A DNA stretch of 64,000 nt from Microthrixaceae bacterium. Lineage in GTDB: Bacteria; Actinomycetota; Acidimicrobiia; Acidimicrobiales; Poriferisodalaceae. Both the position numbers and the translations under genes were made by a program. The stretch lies in NCBI GenBank assembly GCA_011523825.1, contig WTFX01000012.1, positions 62,001-126,000 of the forward strand. Reading direction: 5' to 3'. Positions 7,957 to 17,326 of this stretch are shown here, one piece after another (the first letter of the stretch is position 1; every line of letters begins with the position of its first letter). Under the pieces are notes generated by a model. That model was not told the origin of the DNA. It saw nothing but the letters and a program-made list of their open reading frames with translations, and did no database searches.

Positions 7957-9339
7957 TCAGTTCATGGTCGCCAGGATCGGGGCCAGCGATTCCAGCAGGC
8001 CCCCGACGTCATCGGGGCCCTCGAGGCCCAGCAGATTGGTCGTGAGGGCGATACCGAGATCAAGTGCGGGCGCGTAGGCCGCAATGGTGCGAAAGCCCGG
8101 AACGCCGCCGCCGTGTGTGTAGATCGTCACACCCAGGATCTCATCGGTCGAGATGCCCAGTCCGTAGCTGCTGTCTGGCATCGGATGACCCGCTGTCATG
8201 AGCGCGACCTGCTCGTCATCGAGAGTGTCGGTTGCGAATAGACCTCGGATCAGCAGCGCCACGTCGCCGATCTGCGCCTCGATGCCGCCGCCGGTCCAGC
8301 CCGCGGAACGGGCGAAGTCGCTCGGGACGGTGCCGACATCCACGAAGATGGCGTCGCCGTAGGTGATCTGGTTGTCGCTGGTGAGCCCCAGCAGCGGACC
8401 CATCAGGTAGCCGATCGTGCCGCCGACGTACCCGTTCGCCGTCGGCTCGGGCGGAAACTCCTCGGGCGTCAGGTAGGTGTGCTGCAGGCCCAGCGGCTCG
8501 AACACACGAGACCGCAGTTCGGCGGCGGCCGTGTTGCCGGTGACCGCTTCGATGAGCAGCCCCGCAGCGAGATAGCCGGTGGTGTTGTAGTGGCGCTCGG
8601 TGCCCAGCTCGGCCACGGGGCCGTACTCGGCAGCAAATTGCAGGATCTCCTCGGGCGAGATCTGCTCTCCGAGCCGGGGCGCTGCGAGTTGGTAGAACTG
8701 CACGTCGAACGCGTACTCGACAAATCCCGAGGTATGCCCCAGCAGGTCACGCACCGTGACCGCAGCAGCGTGTTCGTACCCCGGAGCCCAGCTGTCGCCC
8801 AGGTACTGCGCCACCGGTGCGTCGAGCTCGACGAGGCCTTCGGAGGCGAGCTGCAGCACCACAGCGGCGGTGACCGGCTTGGTGACCGAGCCGATGCGCA
8901 CGTGATGATCGACCGTCATGGGAGTACCGGTGGCGATGTCGCTGAGGCCCCACGCGAAGGTTGCGGGCTCGGCGCCGCCCTGAGTGACAGCCAGCACGAG
9001 GCCAGGTGTCCCGGTGCGCTCCATCCACTCAGCGACTGCGGCGCCGAGCGGATCCGCCGGTTCGGCGCCGGTCTGGGATCCCTCGCCGGACTCACTGCGG
9101 GAGTCGGCTTCGGCCTCGTGCTGTGGGGCAGCCGTGGTCGCCGGCGCTGCGGTGGTTGCCGGTGCCTCCGTGGCTGCCGGCGTTGCCGCAGTCGTGGAGG
9201 GAGCTGCGGTGGCTGCCGGCGCCGGAGCCTCGGCAATCACCGGGGATGTCGCAGCAGTCGTCGGCGCTGCGTCGTCTGCGCCGCTGCAGGCGGCGGTCAG
9301 CAGGCCGAAACTCAGCAGCGCAGCCGCGAGTCGCTTCAT
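7957..9339 (-). CDS. Lipoprotein with serine beta-lactamase-like (class C / PBP4*) hydrolase domain
   Basis: 460 residues. The signal peptide MKRLAAALLSFGLLTAAC ends in a lipobox with Cys at residue 18, so the protein should be lipid-anchored outside the membrane. A long Ala/Pro/Thr-rich linker (~residues 20-85) follows, then a beta-lactamase-family domain. It has the nucleophile motif S-V-T-K (IGSVTKP), a Y-N-T second motif (RHYNTTGYLAAG) and a third motif H-G-G-G. Such proteins are esterases, D-aminopeptidases or transpeptidases more often than true beta-lactamases. ATG 9339 was chosen because the signal peptide starts there. A 70-base divergent promoter region separates it from the acyl-CoA ligase. 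Confidence 0.85.
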   Translation of the reverse strand: MKRLAAALLSFGLLTAACSGADDAAPTTAATSPVIAEAPAPAATAAPSTTAATPAATEAPATTAAPATTAAPQHEAEADSRSESGEGSQTGAEPADPLGAAVAEWMERTGTPGLVLAVTQGGAEPATFAWGLSDIATGTPMTVDHHVRIGSVTKPVTAAVVLQLASEGLVELDAPVAQYLGDSWAPGYEHAAAVTVRDLLGHTSGFVEYAFDVQFYQLAAPRLGEQISPEEILQFAAEYGPVAELGTERHYNTTGYLAAGLLIEAVTGNTAAAELRSRVFEPLGLQHTYLTPEEFPPEPTANGYVGGTIGYLMGPLLGLTSDNQITYGDAIFVDVGTVPSDFARSAGWTGGGIEAQIGDVALLIRGLFATDTLDDEQVALMTAGHPMPDSSYGLGISTDEILGVTIYTHGGGVPGFRTIAAYAPALDLGIALTTNLLGLEGPDDVGGLLESLAPILATMN

Positions 9340-9409
9340 GCGCGCAGCGTAGGGCTCGTCCGGCAGACTGTGTCGCCGGCCGCGAGGCCACAGCGCAGAG
9401 GGGATCGAC

Positions 9410-10984
9410 GTGAATCTGGGAATGCTGCTCTTCATGCCAGCGACCATTGCTGGCGAACAAGTCATCCTGATCGACACCTCGACGGAAGCCGGCGGCGGCA
9501 CGGCTCGCGAGGTGACCTACCAGGAGCTGCTCGACAAGGTGAGCCGCACTGCCGGCATGCTGACCATGCTCGGTGTGGGCGTCGGCGACCGGGTCGGCAT
9601 CTTCGCCACCAACAGCGTGGAGTGCGTGGAGGCCATCTTCGGCGGTGCGTTCGTCGGTGCCACCGTCGTGCCGATGAACTTCCGCGCCGGTGCGGAGGAG
9701 ACCGCCCACCTGCTCAGCGACAGCGGCATCAGCGTGCTGTTCACCGAGTCTCGCTACAGCGACCTGATCTCCGAGAACAAACCCGACGACCTCGAGCACG
9801 TCCTGGTGCTCGACGATCCGTCGTCCTATGCCGCCGCCCGCGACGAAGCGTTCGAGCTGCCCGTGCCCGAGGACGTCGACCCCGATGGGCTGTGCGCGTT
9901 GCTGTACACGAGCGGCACCACGGCCATGCCCAAGGGCGTGAAGCTCACCAACGGCGCCATCACGGGTTATGTCATGGGCACCAACGATGCCGCGACCGGC
10001 GAGGACATGGGACGCATGGCGGTCGCGGCGCCGCTGTACCACATCGCCGGGCTCACCTCGATGCTGAACGCCCTCTACAGCGGGCGCGTGGTGGTGCTGC
10101 TGCCGCAGTTCGAAGCGTCGTCATGGATCGACTGCGTGCAAGCGCACTCGGTGACGCACGCCTTCCTGGTGCCCACCATGCTCGCTCGGGTGCTCGAAGC
10201 CCCCAACTTCGGCCATGAGGCGTTCAGCGGCCTCGAAGCCGTCACCTACGGCGCGGCGCCGATGCCGCCGTCGGTCATCCGCCGAGCCATCGACATGTTC
10301 CCCGCCAACGTGGCGTTCGCCGGCGCCTACGGACAGACCGAGACGACGTCCACGGTGGCCGTTCTGGATCCGGACGACCATCGCATCGACGGCAGCGACG
10401 AAGAGAAGGAGCGCAAGCTGCACCGGCTCTCCTCGGTGGGCCAGGTGCTCGAGGACGTGCAGGTGCGCGTGGTCGATGCCGACAGCGGCGAGGTCGTGGC
10501 GCCCGGTGTGATCGGCGAGGTGCAGCTGCAGACGTTCCGCGCCATGGACGGCTACTGGGGCAATGACGAGAAGACTCGCGTCACCATCGACGACGAGGGC
10601 TGGGTGCACACGGGCGATCTCGGCTACCTCGACGACGACGATTACCTGTTCCTGGCCGGCCGTACCGGCGACATGATCATCCGGGGCGGCGAGAACGTGC
10701 TTCCCGACGAAGTGGAGGGCGTGCTGTACGACCACCCGTCGGTGCTCGAAGCAGCGGTCGTGGGCCTGCCCAGCGAGGAGTGGGGTGAGCGCGTGGCGGC
10801 AGCGGCCGTCGTGCGGCCCGGCAGCGGCACGTCGGGTGATGATCTGGTTGCGCACGCCCGCGAGCGCCTCGCCCCGTTCAAGCGGCCGGAGTTCGTGCAC
10901 CTGATGGACGAGCTGCCGCGCACCTCCACTGGCAAGCTGCTGCGCCGCGATCTCATTCCCATGCTCGACGAGCTGGGCATCTGA
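9410..10984 (+). CDS. Acyl-CoA synthetase (AMP-binding, class I adenylate-forming)
   Basis: 524 residues. The A3 P-loop-like motif LLYTSGTTAMPKGV lies near residue 163, the A5 segment YGQTETTSTV near 305, the A7 motif GWVHTGDLGYLDDDDYLFLAGRTGDMIIRGGENV near 400 (shown here only as its family pattern), and the A10 lysine segment RTSTGKLLRRDL near 505. It activates a carboxylic acid to acyl-AMP and then acyl-CoA. GTG 9410 is preceded by an AGAGGGGA ribosome-binding site. It diverges from the lipoprotein gene and is followed by a hydrolase and a CoA-transferase, so it probably feeds the same catabolic route. Acid chain type cannot be read from the sequence. Confidence 0.9.
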   Translation: MNLGMLLFMPATIAGEQVILIDTSTEAGGGTAREVTYQELLDKVSRTAGMLTMLGVGVGDRVGIFATNSVECVEAIFGGAFVGATVVPMNFRAGAEETAHLLSDSGISVLFTESRYSDLISENKPDDLEHVLVLDDPSSYAAARDEAFELPVPEDVDPDGLCALLYTSGTTAMPKGVKLTNGAITGYVMGTNDAATGEDMGRMAVAAPLYHIAGLTSMLNALYSGRVVVLLPQFEASSWIDCVQAHSVTHAFLVPTMLARVLEAPNFGHEAFSGLEAVTYGAAPMPPSVIRRAIDMFPANVAFAGAYGQTETTSTVAVLDPDDHRIDGSDEEKERKLHRLSSVGQVLEDVQVRVVDADSGEVVAPGVIGEVQLQTFRAMDGYWGNDEKTRVTIDDEGWVHTGDLGYLDDDDYLFLAGRTGDMIIRGGENVLPDEVEGVLYDHPSVLEAAVVGLPSEEWGERVAAAAVVRPGSGTSGDDLVAHARERLAPFKRPEFVHLMDELPRTSTGKLLRRDLIPMLDELGI

Positions 10985-11037
10985 GGCCGTTCCCGGGGCT
11001 CGGCCACGCTGAGCTGGCCGGGATCACAGGCGCAGCC

Positions 11038-12219
11038 GTGAGCACCACCCCGGCGCTGGGGTATCGGGACGATCATCTGCACCTGCTGGCGTGCGCGGCT
11101 GCACGCCGATCGGCAAACGTGAGCACCGCCACGTCGATGGCCGAGCTGCTGAGCACCATCGGCGGAGCCGCACAGGAACGGTCAGCGTCCGGCGATCGGG
11201 ATGTGTGGCTGCGCGCGTGGGGCTACGACGACGCGCTGATCGACGAGCGGCGCCATCCGACCGTTGCCGAGGTGGACGCTGTGACCGGGGGTTGCCCGAC
11301 GGTGCTGCATCACCTCACCGGTCACGTTGCCATCGTGAACTCGGCCGCGGGCCGAGCGCTCGGATTGGCAGGCGGCGAGGTGCTCGTCGAGCGTCACGAC
11401 GTGCTGGCAGCGGTGCCGCGCCCCGATCGCGCCGCGACGGTGGCCGGTGTCGCTGATGTACTGGCCGACCTGGCTGCCGCGGGCATCACCGCATGCACCG
11501 ACGCGACGCACACCAATGACCTGGGCGCGCTGGAGCTGCTCGCAGAAGCGGCTGCCGGAGTACCGGCCGTGGACGTCACGGCCATGGTGGGTGCCGATCG
11601 GCTTGACTCGCTGCAAGCGCTCGGGTTCGGCGAGACGGTGCTGTCTCACGGGGCCGTGTCGGGCAGCGCGGGAGTGCGGGTAGGGCACGCCAAGGTCATG
11701 CCGCCTCACGACGACGACAGCGTGATCGCCGACTTGGTGTCGACGGCGCGCGCGCATCGATTCCCCGTTGCGGTTCACGTCATGGACATCGACACGTTGC
11801 AGGCCACCTTGGATGCCCTCGAAGCGCACCCGCCTCTGGCCGTCGGCATGCCGGCGGGGGCGCTCGACCAGAGTGAACCCGGCCGCATTGAACCCGATCG
11901 CATCGAACACTGCGCGCTCGCGTTGCCCGAGCAGCTCGACCGCATCGCCCGGCTCGGCGTCACGGTGGTCACCCAGCCCAGTTTCGTGACACGGCGGGCG
12001 CAGAAGTACCGGGAAGAGCTCTCTTCGACCGAGCAGGAATGGCTCTGGCCGCTGGCCAGCCTGCTGCGCCGCGGGATCCCGGTGAGGTTCTCCTCGGACG
12101 CGCCGACGGTGCCCGCCGATCCGGCCGAGTGGATGGCGGCGGCTGCCGGTCGGGACGTGGCCCCTGCCGAACGCATCGATGCCGACACTGCTCGTCAACT
12201 CTGTCTCGCAGGCGGCTGA
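11038..12219 (+). CDS. YtcJ-like amidohydrolase (metal-dependent hydrolase)
   Basis: 393 residues. An N-terminal D-D-H-L-H-L gives the H-x-H metal motif, VLHHLTGHVAIVNS near residue 90 is characteristic of YtcJ/amidohydrolase_3 proteins, an internal His lies in VAVHVMD, and the C-terminal FSSDAPTVPADP supplies the final metal-ligand Asp. It is shorter than typical YtcJ proteins (~530) because the small N-terminal beta-sandwich domain is missing; the protein begins almost at the barrel. GTG 11038 follows the acyl-CoA ligase by 53 bases. Substrate unknown; amide or cyclic amide hydrolysis is typical. Confidence 0.8.
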   Translation: MSTTPALGYRDDHLHLLACAAARRSANVSTATSMAELLSTIGGAAQERSASGDRDVWLRAWGYDDALIDERRHPTVAEVDAVTGGCPTVLHHLTGHVAIVNSAAGRALGLAGGEVLVERHDVLAAVPRPDRAATVAGVADVLADLAAAGITACTDATHTNDLGALELLAEAAAGVPAVDVTAMVGADRLDSLQALGFGETVLSHGAVSGSAGVRVGHAKVMPPHDDDSVIADLVSTARAHRFPVAVHVMDIDTLQATLDALEAHPPLAVGMPAGALDQSEPGRIEPDRIEHCALALPEQLDRIARLGVTVVTQPSFVTRRAQKYREELSSTEQEWLWPLASLLRRGIPVRFSSDAPTVPADPAEWMAAAAGRDVAPAERIDADTARQLCLAGG

Positions 12220-12285
12220 GTACGCTGCCGCATCGCCGCTGGGCCGCCAAGGCGCAGCCAGCACGTCGGGACAGGGGGAGTACGG

Positions 12286-13482
12286 ATGGCCGGGCCGATG
12301 GAGGGCATCCGAGTCGTCGAATTGGGCGTGTGGATCGCGGGACCCGCCTGCGGCGGGATCCTGGCCGACTGGGGCGCCGATGTCCTCAAGGTGGAGACGC
12401 CTGACGGCGACCCATTCCGTTCGCTGGAGTGGCTCTTCGGGGGCGACGGCAATCCGCCGTTCGATCTCGACAACCGCGGCAAGCGCAGCATCGCCCTGGA
12501 CTTGCGACAGCCGGACGGGCTCGCCGCCTTGCATGCCCTGCTGGCCGATGCCGATGTCTTCCTGTCGAACATCCGCCCCGGCGGGCTCGAGCGCATGGGC
12601 CTCGACTACCCGTCGCTGGCGGAGCGCTACCCGCGCCTCGTCTACGCCAGCGTCACGGGCCTCTCGCTGCGGGGCGACGAGCGAGACCGCCAAACCTACG
12701 ACGTCGGCGCGTTCTGGTCCCGGGCCGGCATTGTCCGGTCGTTGACGCCCGACGATGCCGACCTGCCCTACCAGCGCGGCGGCATGGGCGACCACATGAC
12801 CGGGCTGGCGGCAGCGGCAGGCGTTGCGGCGGCCCTGTTCCATCGCACCAGCACCGGCAAGGGCCAGCTGGTGGAGTCGTCACTGATGCGCCTGGGCACC
12901 TACCTGCTGGGCTGGGACCACAACGTCACCGCCATGACCGGTGCTGAGACCGAGGCTTGGGGCCGCGACAGGCCGCCCAACCCGCTCATCAACTGCTATC
13001 GCTGCAGCGACGGCGAGTGGCTCTGGATGCTGGGCCTCGAGGGCGACCGTCATTGGCCGAATGTGGTGACCGCCCTGGATCGGCCGGAATGGGAGAACGA
13101 CCCTCGCTTCGCCGACATCGTGCGCCGCTTGGAGCATGCGGCGGCCCTGACGGCCGAGATGGACGCTGTCATGGCCACGCGCACGCGTGCCGAGTGGGGC
13201 GAGGTCTTCGATGCCAACGACGTCTGGTGGTCCCCGGTCCAGTCCACTCTGGACATGCGGTCCGACCCGCAGGCCCGTGCTGCCGGGTGCTGGGTGGAGG
13301 TGCCGACGCCTGATGGCGGTACGACCGAAATGATTGCGACGCCGGTGGATTTCTCCGAGAGTGCCTGGGCCCCCGGCGGACCGCCGCCCGAACTCGGCCA
13401 GCACACCGAGCTGATCCTGCTCGAGCACGGTTACGACTGGGACGACATCGAGCAGCTCAAGCAAGCAGGCGTGATCCCCTGA
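12286..13482 (+). CDS. CaiB/BaiF CoA-transferase family III
   Basis: 398 residues, normal family length. The N-terminus MEGIRVVELGVWIAGPACGG, followed by DWGADVLKVETPDGDPFR, is diagnostic. FDLDNRGKRSIALDL near residue 62 and GMGDHMTGLAAAAGVAAALF near 165 contain the catalytic-Asp region (G-D-H). It transfers CoA between carboxylic acids without ATP. ATG 12286 is preceded by a clear GGGGGAG ribosome-binding site. Third member of this family in the first 14 kb. Partner acid unknown. Confidence 0.9.
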   Translation: MAGPMEGIRVVELGVWIAGPACGGILADWGADVLKVETPDGDPFRSLEWLFGGDGNPPFDLDNRGKRSIALDLRQPDGLAALHALLADADVFLSNIRPGGLERMGLDYPSLAERYPRLVYASVTGLSLRGDERDRQTYDVGAFWSRAGIVRSLTPDDADLPYQRGGMGDHMTGLAAAAGVAAALFHRTSTGKGQLVESSLMRLGTYLLGWDHNVTAMTGAETEAWGRDRPPNPLINCYRCSDGEWLWMLGLEGDRHWPNVVTALDRPEWENDPRFADIVRRLEHAAALTAEMDAVMATRTRAEWGEVFDANDVWWSPVQSTLDMRSDPQARAAGCWVEVPTPDGGTTEMIATPVDFSESAWAPGGPPPELGQHTELILLEHGYDWDDIEQLKQAGVIP

Positions 13483-13608
13483 GCGCGCCGCGCGTCGAGA
13501 CTGCCGCTGGACGTGAGATAACTTCGATCCGCCGCGTCGGCGTGTGCCCAGAGCTCATCGAGGTGGGGCTCGACAAGTGCGGGATAGGGCAGCGGGGAGG
13601 GAGAGCAG

Positions 13609-14784
13609 ATGATCGAGCCGGTCAGCGCTCGTGTGTTGACGCCTGAATGGGCGCCGACGGTGATTCCCGCGCCATACGACTCGCTCACCCCGGACGAGCA
13701 CGCTCAGCACCTCGCCGACAATCCGGACTCGTTCGCCCACGTGGCGGGATTGCCGCCCGAGAGCTGCGGTCATCCCAGCGAGCACCTGCAGCACGCCACA
13801 CGAAGCACGCAGGCACTCGAGCGGCTCATCGGCTTGGGGGCGTTCGGCGCCACCCGCGCACCCGGCCTCTATGTGCAGTGCGTGGAGGCCGACGGCCACG
13901 CGCAGCACGCACTGCTGGGCGGCGTGCGCTTGGCTTCTCACGAGCTGCGCCCGCACGAGGACACCCAGCCAGGCCGCGTGCACGGCCTGGCCGTGCACTT
14001 CACCGAGGTCGGCCGCATGTCCAGCCCTGTGGTGGTCACCGCGCCGCGGCTGACGATGGTCTCCGATGTCATCGAGGCCACCCTGGCCGCAGCCGGGGCA
14101 GCGACACCGCTGGCGCCGCTGCTCGACACCAAGACCACTGACGGCGCACGGGTCACGCTGTGGCCCGCCGTCGTGGGGGGCGGCGAAGGTGCCAGCGTCG
14201 GACTCGACGGCCCGCTGTACATCGTGGATGGGCACCATCGCGTCGCAGCCGCCAGGCAGGCCGGCTTCTCGCATGTGCTCGTGGCATGCGCACCCACCGA
14301 GGAGCTGCACCTCGGCAGCTTCGACCGCGAGCTGAGCGAGCTCGACATGATGCCCCGGCGCGTCATGGAGCTGATGCGGACTCGATGCGATGTCGAAGAG
14401 GTGCCCGACGCGATCGCGGCGCGCCCCAGCTCGCCGGGGTGGATCGGCGTTGGCGTGGCGGGCCACTGGTTTCGCGTGCGCCCGCGGCGCGCTGCGGCCT
14501 CTGACGACGCATCGCCGGTGCAGAATCCCGCCAGCCTGCTGGACGCAGCATTCGTCCATGACTTCGTGCTCGGCGACATCTTCGGTGTCGCGAGCGCTTC
14601 GGATCCCAGGCTCACGTACCGTCCCACGACCGTCGCCGCCGCCGCAGTGCCGGTCACCATCCTGCTGGCACCGGTGCCGCTCGGTTCGGTGTTCGAAGTT
14701 GCCGACTTCGGCGGCGTGATGCCGCCGAAGACCACCTACTTCCTGCCGAAGGCTCGCTCCGGACTGCTGCTGGTTCGCTGCTGA
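13609..14784 (+). CDS. DUF1015 (SerK-like) family protein
   Basis: 391 residues. PAPYDSLTPDEHAQHLADNP near residue 20, the LYVQC and HALLGGVRLASHEL segments and especially YIVDGHHRVAAARQ near residue 205 match the DUF1015 pattern (family mark D-G-H-H-R). Some archaeal members are ADP-dependent serine kinases; most bacterial ones have no proven function. ATG 13609 follows a strong GGGAGGGAGAG ribosome-binding site. It lies 19 bases upstream of cobU in the same direction, an unusual neighbour that may simply share the promoter. Confidence 0.75.
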   Translation: MIEPVSARVLTPEWAPTVIPAPYDSLTPDEHAQHLADNPDSFAHVAGLPPESCGHPSEHLQHATRSTQALERLIGLGAFGATRAPGLYVQCVEADGHAQHALLGGVRLASHELRPHEDTQPGRVHGLAVHFTEVGRMSSPVVVTAPRLTMVSDVIEATLAAAGAATPLAPLLDTKTTDGARVTLWPAVVGGGEGASVGLDGPLYIVDGHHRVAAARQAGFSHVLVACAPTEELHLGSFDRELSELDMMPRRVMELMRTRCDVEEVPDAIAARPSSPGWIGVGVAGHWFRVRPRRAAASDDASPVQNPASLLDAAFVHDFVLGDIFGVASASDPRLTYRPTTVAAAAVPVTILLAPVPLGSVFEVADFGGVMPPKTTYFLPKARSGLLLVRC

Positions 14785-14803
14785 TGCGGCACTGGCAGCG
14801 GCC

Positions 14804-15358
14804 ATGCTGATTGCGTTCACGGGCGGCGCTCGCAGCGGGAAGTCCACGGCGGCGTCGAGCGCGGCAGCATCCTTGGATGCCGCAGTGACGTTCATCGCCA
14901 CGGCCGAGGCCGGCGACGACGAGATGGTCGAGCGCATCGAGCTGCACCGAGCAGCGCGGCCTGCTGGTTGGACGACTATCGAGGCCCCCATCGATGTGGC
15001 GGCAGCGGTCGGGCGTGTCGGCGCCGAGGCGACGATCATCATCGATTGCCTGTCCATCTGGGTTTCGAACCGGATGCTGGAGGGCGGCGCCGGTGCGGGG
15101 AGCGTCGATGCGGCACGTGCGGGCGAGATCACGGTCGAGGCCCGGGAGCTGGTCGCTTGCCTGCATGGACGCGAGGGCGTCTCGATCGTGGTCACCAACG
15201 AGGTCGGCTCGGGGGTGGTGCCTGCCACCCCGCTTGGGCGGGCGTACCGCGACGTGTTGGGATCGGTGAATCAGATCGTCGTGGGAGCTGCAGATCGGGC
15301 GTACCTCGTGGTGGCGGGCAGGCTGCTGGAGCTCTCCGGGCCTGAGGGCGGTGCCTGA
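14804..15358 (+). CDS. cobU: Bifunctional adenosylcobinamide kinase / adenosylcobinamide-phosphate guanylyltransferase
   Basis: 184 residues, typical length. The N-terminal P-loop is GGARSGKSTAA (~residues 7-17), the central acidic strand is IIIDCLSIWVSNRM, and the C-terminal TNEVGSGVVPATPLGRAYRD, then LGSVNQIV, is the family signature. It phosphorylates adenosylcobinamide and then makes the GDP-activated form for nucleotide-loop assembly. It overlaps cobT by 8 bases and heads a cobU-cobT-cobS cluster, so the cell can at least finish or salvage cobalamin. No cobalamin riboswitch was seen upstream. Confidence 0.93.
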   Translation: MLIAFTGGARSGKSTAASSAAASLDAAVTFIATAEAGDDEMVERIELHRAARPAGWTTIEAPIDVAAAVGRVGAEATIIIDCLSIWVSNRMLEGGAGAGSVDAARAGEITVEARELVACLHGREGVSIVVTNEVGSGVVPATPLGRAYRDVLGSVNQIVVGAADRAYLVVAGRLLELSGPEGGA

Positions 15359-16433
15359 GGCCGTGCCGGAGACTGCGTCGGAGACAGCGTCTGGGGCGGG
15401 TCTGCCGGATCGGCCCTCGTTGCTGTCCCAGATGCTTGCGGAACAGCCGGTGCCCGATGAAGCCGCCCGGCGCGCCGTGGCCGAACGGGCGTCGCAGGTG
15501 CTGCGCCCGGCAGGTGCGTTCGAGCGGCTGGATCAGGTAGCCGCGTGGCTTGCCGGCTGGCAGCGCACGACGGAGCCGACGGTTGAGCGGCCGGTTGTGC
15601 TGGTGTTCGCAGCCGACCACGGTGTCGCCGAAGAGGGTGTGAGCGCGTATCCCGCCGAGGTGACCGCCGCCATGGTGTCCGCTGTCGACAGCGGAGTCGC
15701 CACCGTGACGGCGGTCGCACGCCAGGTAGGGGCGGTGGTGCGGTGTGACGATGTCGGTGTGGGCATGCCGACGGGCAACATCCGCACCCATGATGCGATG
15801 AGCGCCGACGAGTTCGACGCGGCCGTCGACGCCGGCGCTCTCGCTGTCGAACGCGCCGTCGAGGCCGACCGGCCCGACCTGCTGGTGCTGGGAGAACTCG
15901 GGATCGGCAACACCACCGCCGCGGCTGCTGTGTGCGGGTTGCTCTTTGCCGAGGATGCAACCTCGTCCGCTGAGGCCGCGGTCCGTTGGACGGGACCGGG
16001 CACCGGGGTGCAGTCGGCGGCGCTCGATCACAAGCGGACGGTCGTGCGCGAGGTGCTCGAACGGGTGGGCCGCGTCGAGCCGCTGGATGTGCTGCGCCGG
16101 GCAGGGGGGCGGGAGCTGGCAGCCATCGCCGGAGCGGCGGCGGCGGCGCGGCAACGCTCGATTCCCGTAGTGCTCGACGGCTTCATCGGCACGGCTGCCG
16201 CGGCACCGCTCGCACTGGCTGCGCCGGGCAGCCTCGACCACTGCATCGCCGGGCATTGCTCCGCCGAGCCGGGCCATCGAGAGCTGCTGGTCGAGCTGGG
16301 GCTGGAACCGCTGGTGCGCCTGGATCTGCGGCTGGGGGAGGGCACTGGCGCACTCATCGCTGTGCCGCTCGTTCGGATCGCCGCGGCGGCCGTGACCGAC
16401 GTTGCCACCTTCGCCGAGTGGGGTCTGGCGTGA
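15351..16433 (+). CDS. cobT: Nicotinate-nucleotide:dimethylbenzimidazole phosphoribosyltransferase
   Basis: 360 residues. VVLVFAADHGVAEEGVSAYP near residue 80, GELGIGNTTAAAA near 183 and LDLRLGEGTGALIAVPLV near 323 are CobT signatures; the last contains the catalytic Glu. It makes alpha-ribazole phosphate from the lower-ligand base and nicotinate mononucleotide. The GTG start overlaps the cobU stop. Its TGA (16431-16433) overlaps the first GTG of a 29-bp tandem repeat array that separates it from cobS. Confidence 0.93.
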   Translation: MPEAVPETASETASGAGLPDRPSLLSQMLAEQPVPDEAARRAVAERASQVLRPAGAFERLDQVAAWLAGWQRTTEPTVERPVVLVFAADHGVAEEGVSAYPAEVTAAMVSAVDSGVATVTAVARQVGAVVRCDDVGVGMPTGNIRTHDAMSADEFDAAVDAGALAVERAVEADRPDLLVLGELGIGNTTAAAAVCGLLFAEDATSSAEAAVRWTGPGTGVQSAALDHKRTVVREVLERVGRVEPLDVLRRAGGRELAAIAGAAAAARQRSIPVVLDGFIGTAAAAPLALAAPGSLDHCIAGHCSAEPGHRELLVELGLEPLVRLDLRLGEGTGALIAVPLVRIAAAAVTDVATFAEWGLA

Positions 16434-16556
16434 GCCTGCGAAACGTATTGGACTCAGCGTGAGCCTGCGAAACGTATTGGACTCAGCGTGAGCCTGCGAA
16501 ACGTATTGGACTCAGCGTGAGCCTGCGAAACGTGTTGGACTCAGCGTGAGCCTGCG
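16430..16556 (+). repeat. Four 29-bp direct repeats forming overlapping mini-ORFs at the cobT-cobS junction
   Basis: Units begin at 16430, 16459, 16488 and 16517, and an 11-base partial fifth copy at 16546 is the start of cobS itself. The first three copies are identical and the fourth has one A-to-G change. Each unit starts GTG and encodes MSLRNVLDSA followed by TGA, and the TGA of each overlaps the GTG of the next (GTGA). The first GTG likewise overlaps the cobT stop and the last mini-ORF stop overlaps the cobS start. The array is contiguous, without spacers. Confidence 0.9.
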
Positions 16557-17292
16557 GTACGCATGGGCGTTCCTGACCCGGCTGCCCGGCGGAGCGCACC
16601 CCCCGACCGAACGCGATCTTGGACGCAGCGTCCCGTGGTTCCCGCTCGTCGGCGCAATCGTGGGCGCCTTGAGCGGAGCGGTCTTCTGGGCTGTGTGGCA
16701 GTCGCTGGGCGCCCCGCTCGCGGCGATCCTGGCCATCGCCACTGGCGTCGTCGTCACCGGTGCGTTTCACGAGGACGGCCTGGCCGATACCGCAGACGCC
16801 CTCGGCGGCACGACGCCCGAGCGGCGCCGCGAGATTATGAAGGACTCACGCCTGGGAACCTTCGGAACGCTGGCACTGGTGCTAGGGACGCTGGTGCAGG
16901 TCTTCGCTGTCATGCCGCTGGCGTCGCGTGACGCCGTGATCGCCTTGGTCCTCGCACACGGTGTGGGCCGGACGCTTGCCGTTGCGGTGATGGCCTTGGT
17001 GCGGGCAGCTCCCGGTTCCGGTCTTGGCCACTCCTACACGGCCCACCTGCGCGGATTGCCCTGCGCGCTCTCGTTGCTCGTCAGCTACGGCGCCGCATTC
17101 GCACTCGGGCCGGTGGGCGTGTTCGCCGTCGGCGCGGCGACCGGCGCAGCGCTGGTGGTGGGGTTGATTGCTCACCGCACGTTCGGCGGCTTGACCGGTG
17201 ACGTCCTGGGTGCCATCGCTCAAGTCAGCCAAATGGCGGCGCTGGCAGCGGTGTCACGCCTGCTGGACAACTTCGGCTGGTTCTGGAACTAG
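16546..17292 (+). CDS. cobS: Adenosylcobinamide-GDP ribazoletransferase (cobalamin synthase)
   Basis: 248 residues, an integral membrane protein with several hydrophobic helices. The family motif FHEDGLADTADALGG lies near residue 75 and IMKDSRLGTFG near 98. It joins adenosylcobinamide-GDP and alpha-ribazole (phosphate) to give cobalamin (phosphate) at the membrane. The GTG start coincides with the last, partial copy of the 29-bp repeat. The N-terminal SLR is shared with the repeat-encoded peptide, which suggests that the repeats arose by duplication of this junction. Confidence 0.93.
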   Translation: MSLRYAWAFLTRLPGGAHPPTERDLGRSVPWFPLVGAIVGALSGAVFWAVWQSLGAPLAAILAIATGVVVTGAFHEDGLADTADALGGTTPERRREIMKDSRLGTFGTLALVLGTLVQVFAVMPLASRDAVIALVLAHGVGRTLAVAVMALVRAAPGSGLGHSYTAHLRGLPCALSLLVSYGAAFALGPVGVFAVGAATGAALVVGLIAHRTFGGLTGDVLGAIAQVSQMAALAAVSRLLDNFGWFWN

Positions 17293-17326
17293 AGTCCCGA
17301 ACCTGACATCCCGCCCTCGAGTTCGA

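Noticed and set aside
7957..9339. True secreted beta-lactamase
   Set aside because: The S-x-x-K, Y-x-N and H-G-G motifs are those of the broad serine-hydrolase/PBP4* group. The lipobox, long linker and catabolic context do not indicate antibiotic resistance.
16430..16556. 29-bp repeats as a CRISPR array
   Set aside because: The unit length fits some CRISPR repeats, but the copies are contiguous with no spacers, and the unit is clearly derived from the cobS start. No cas genes are nearby.
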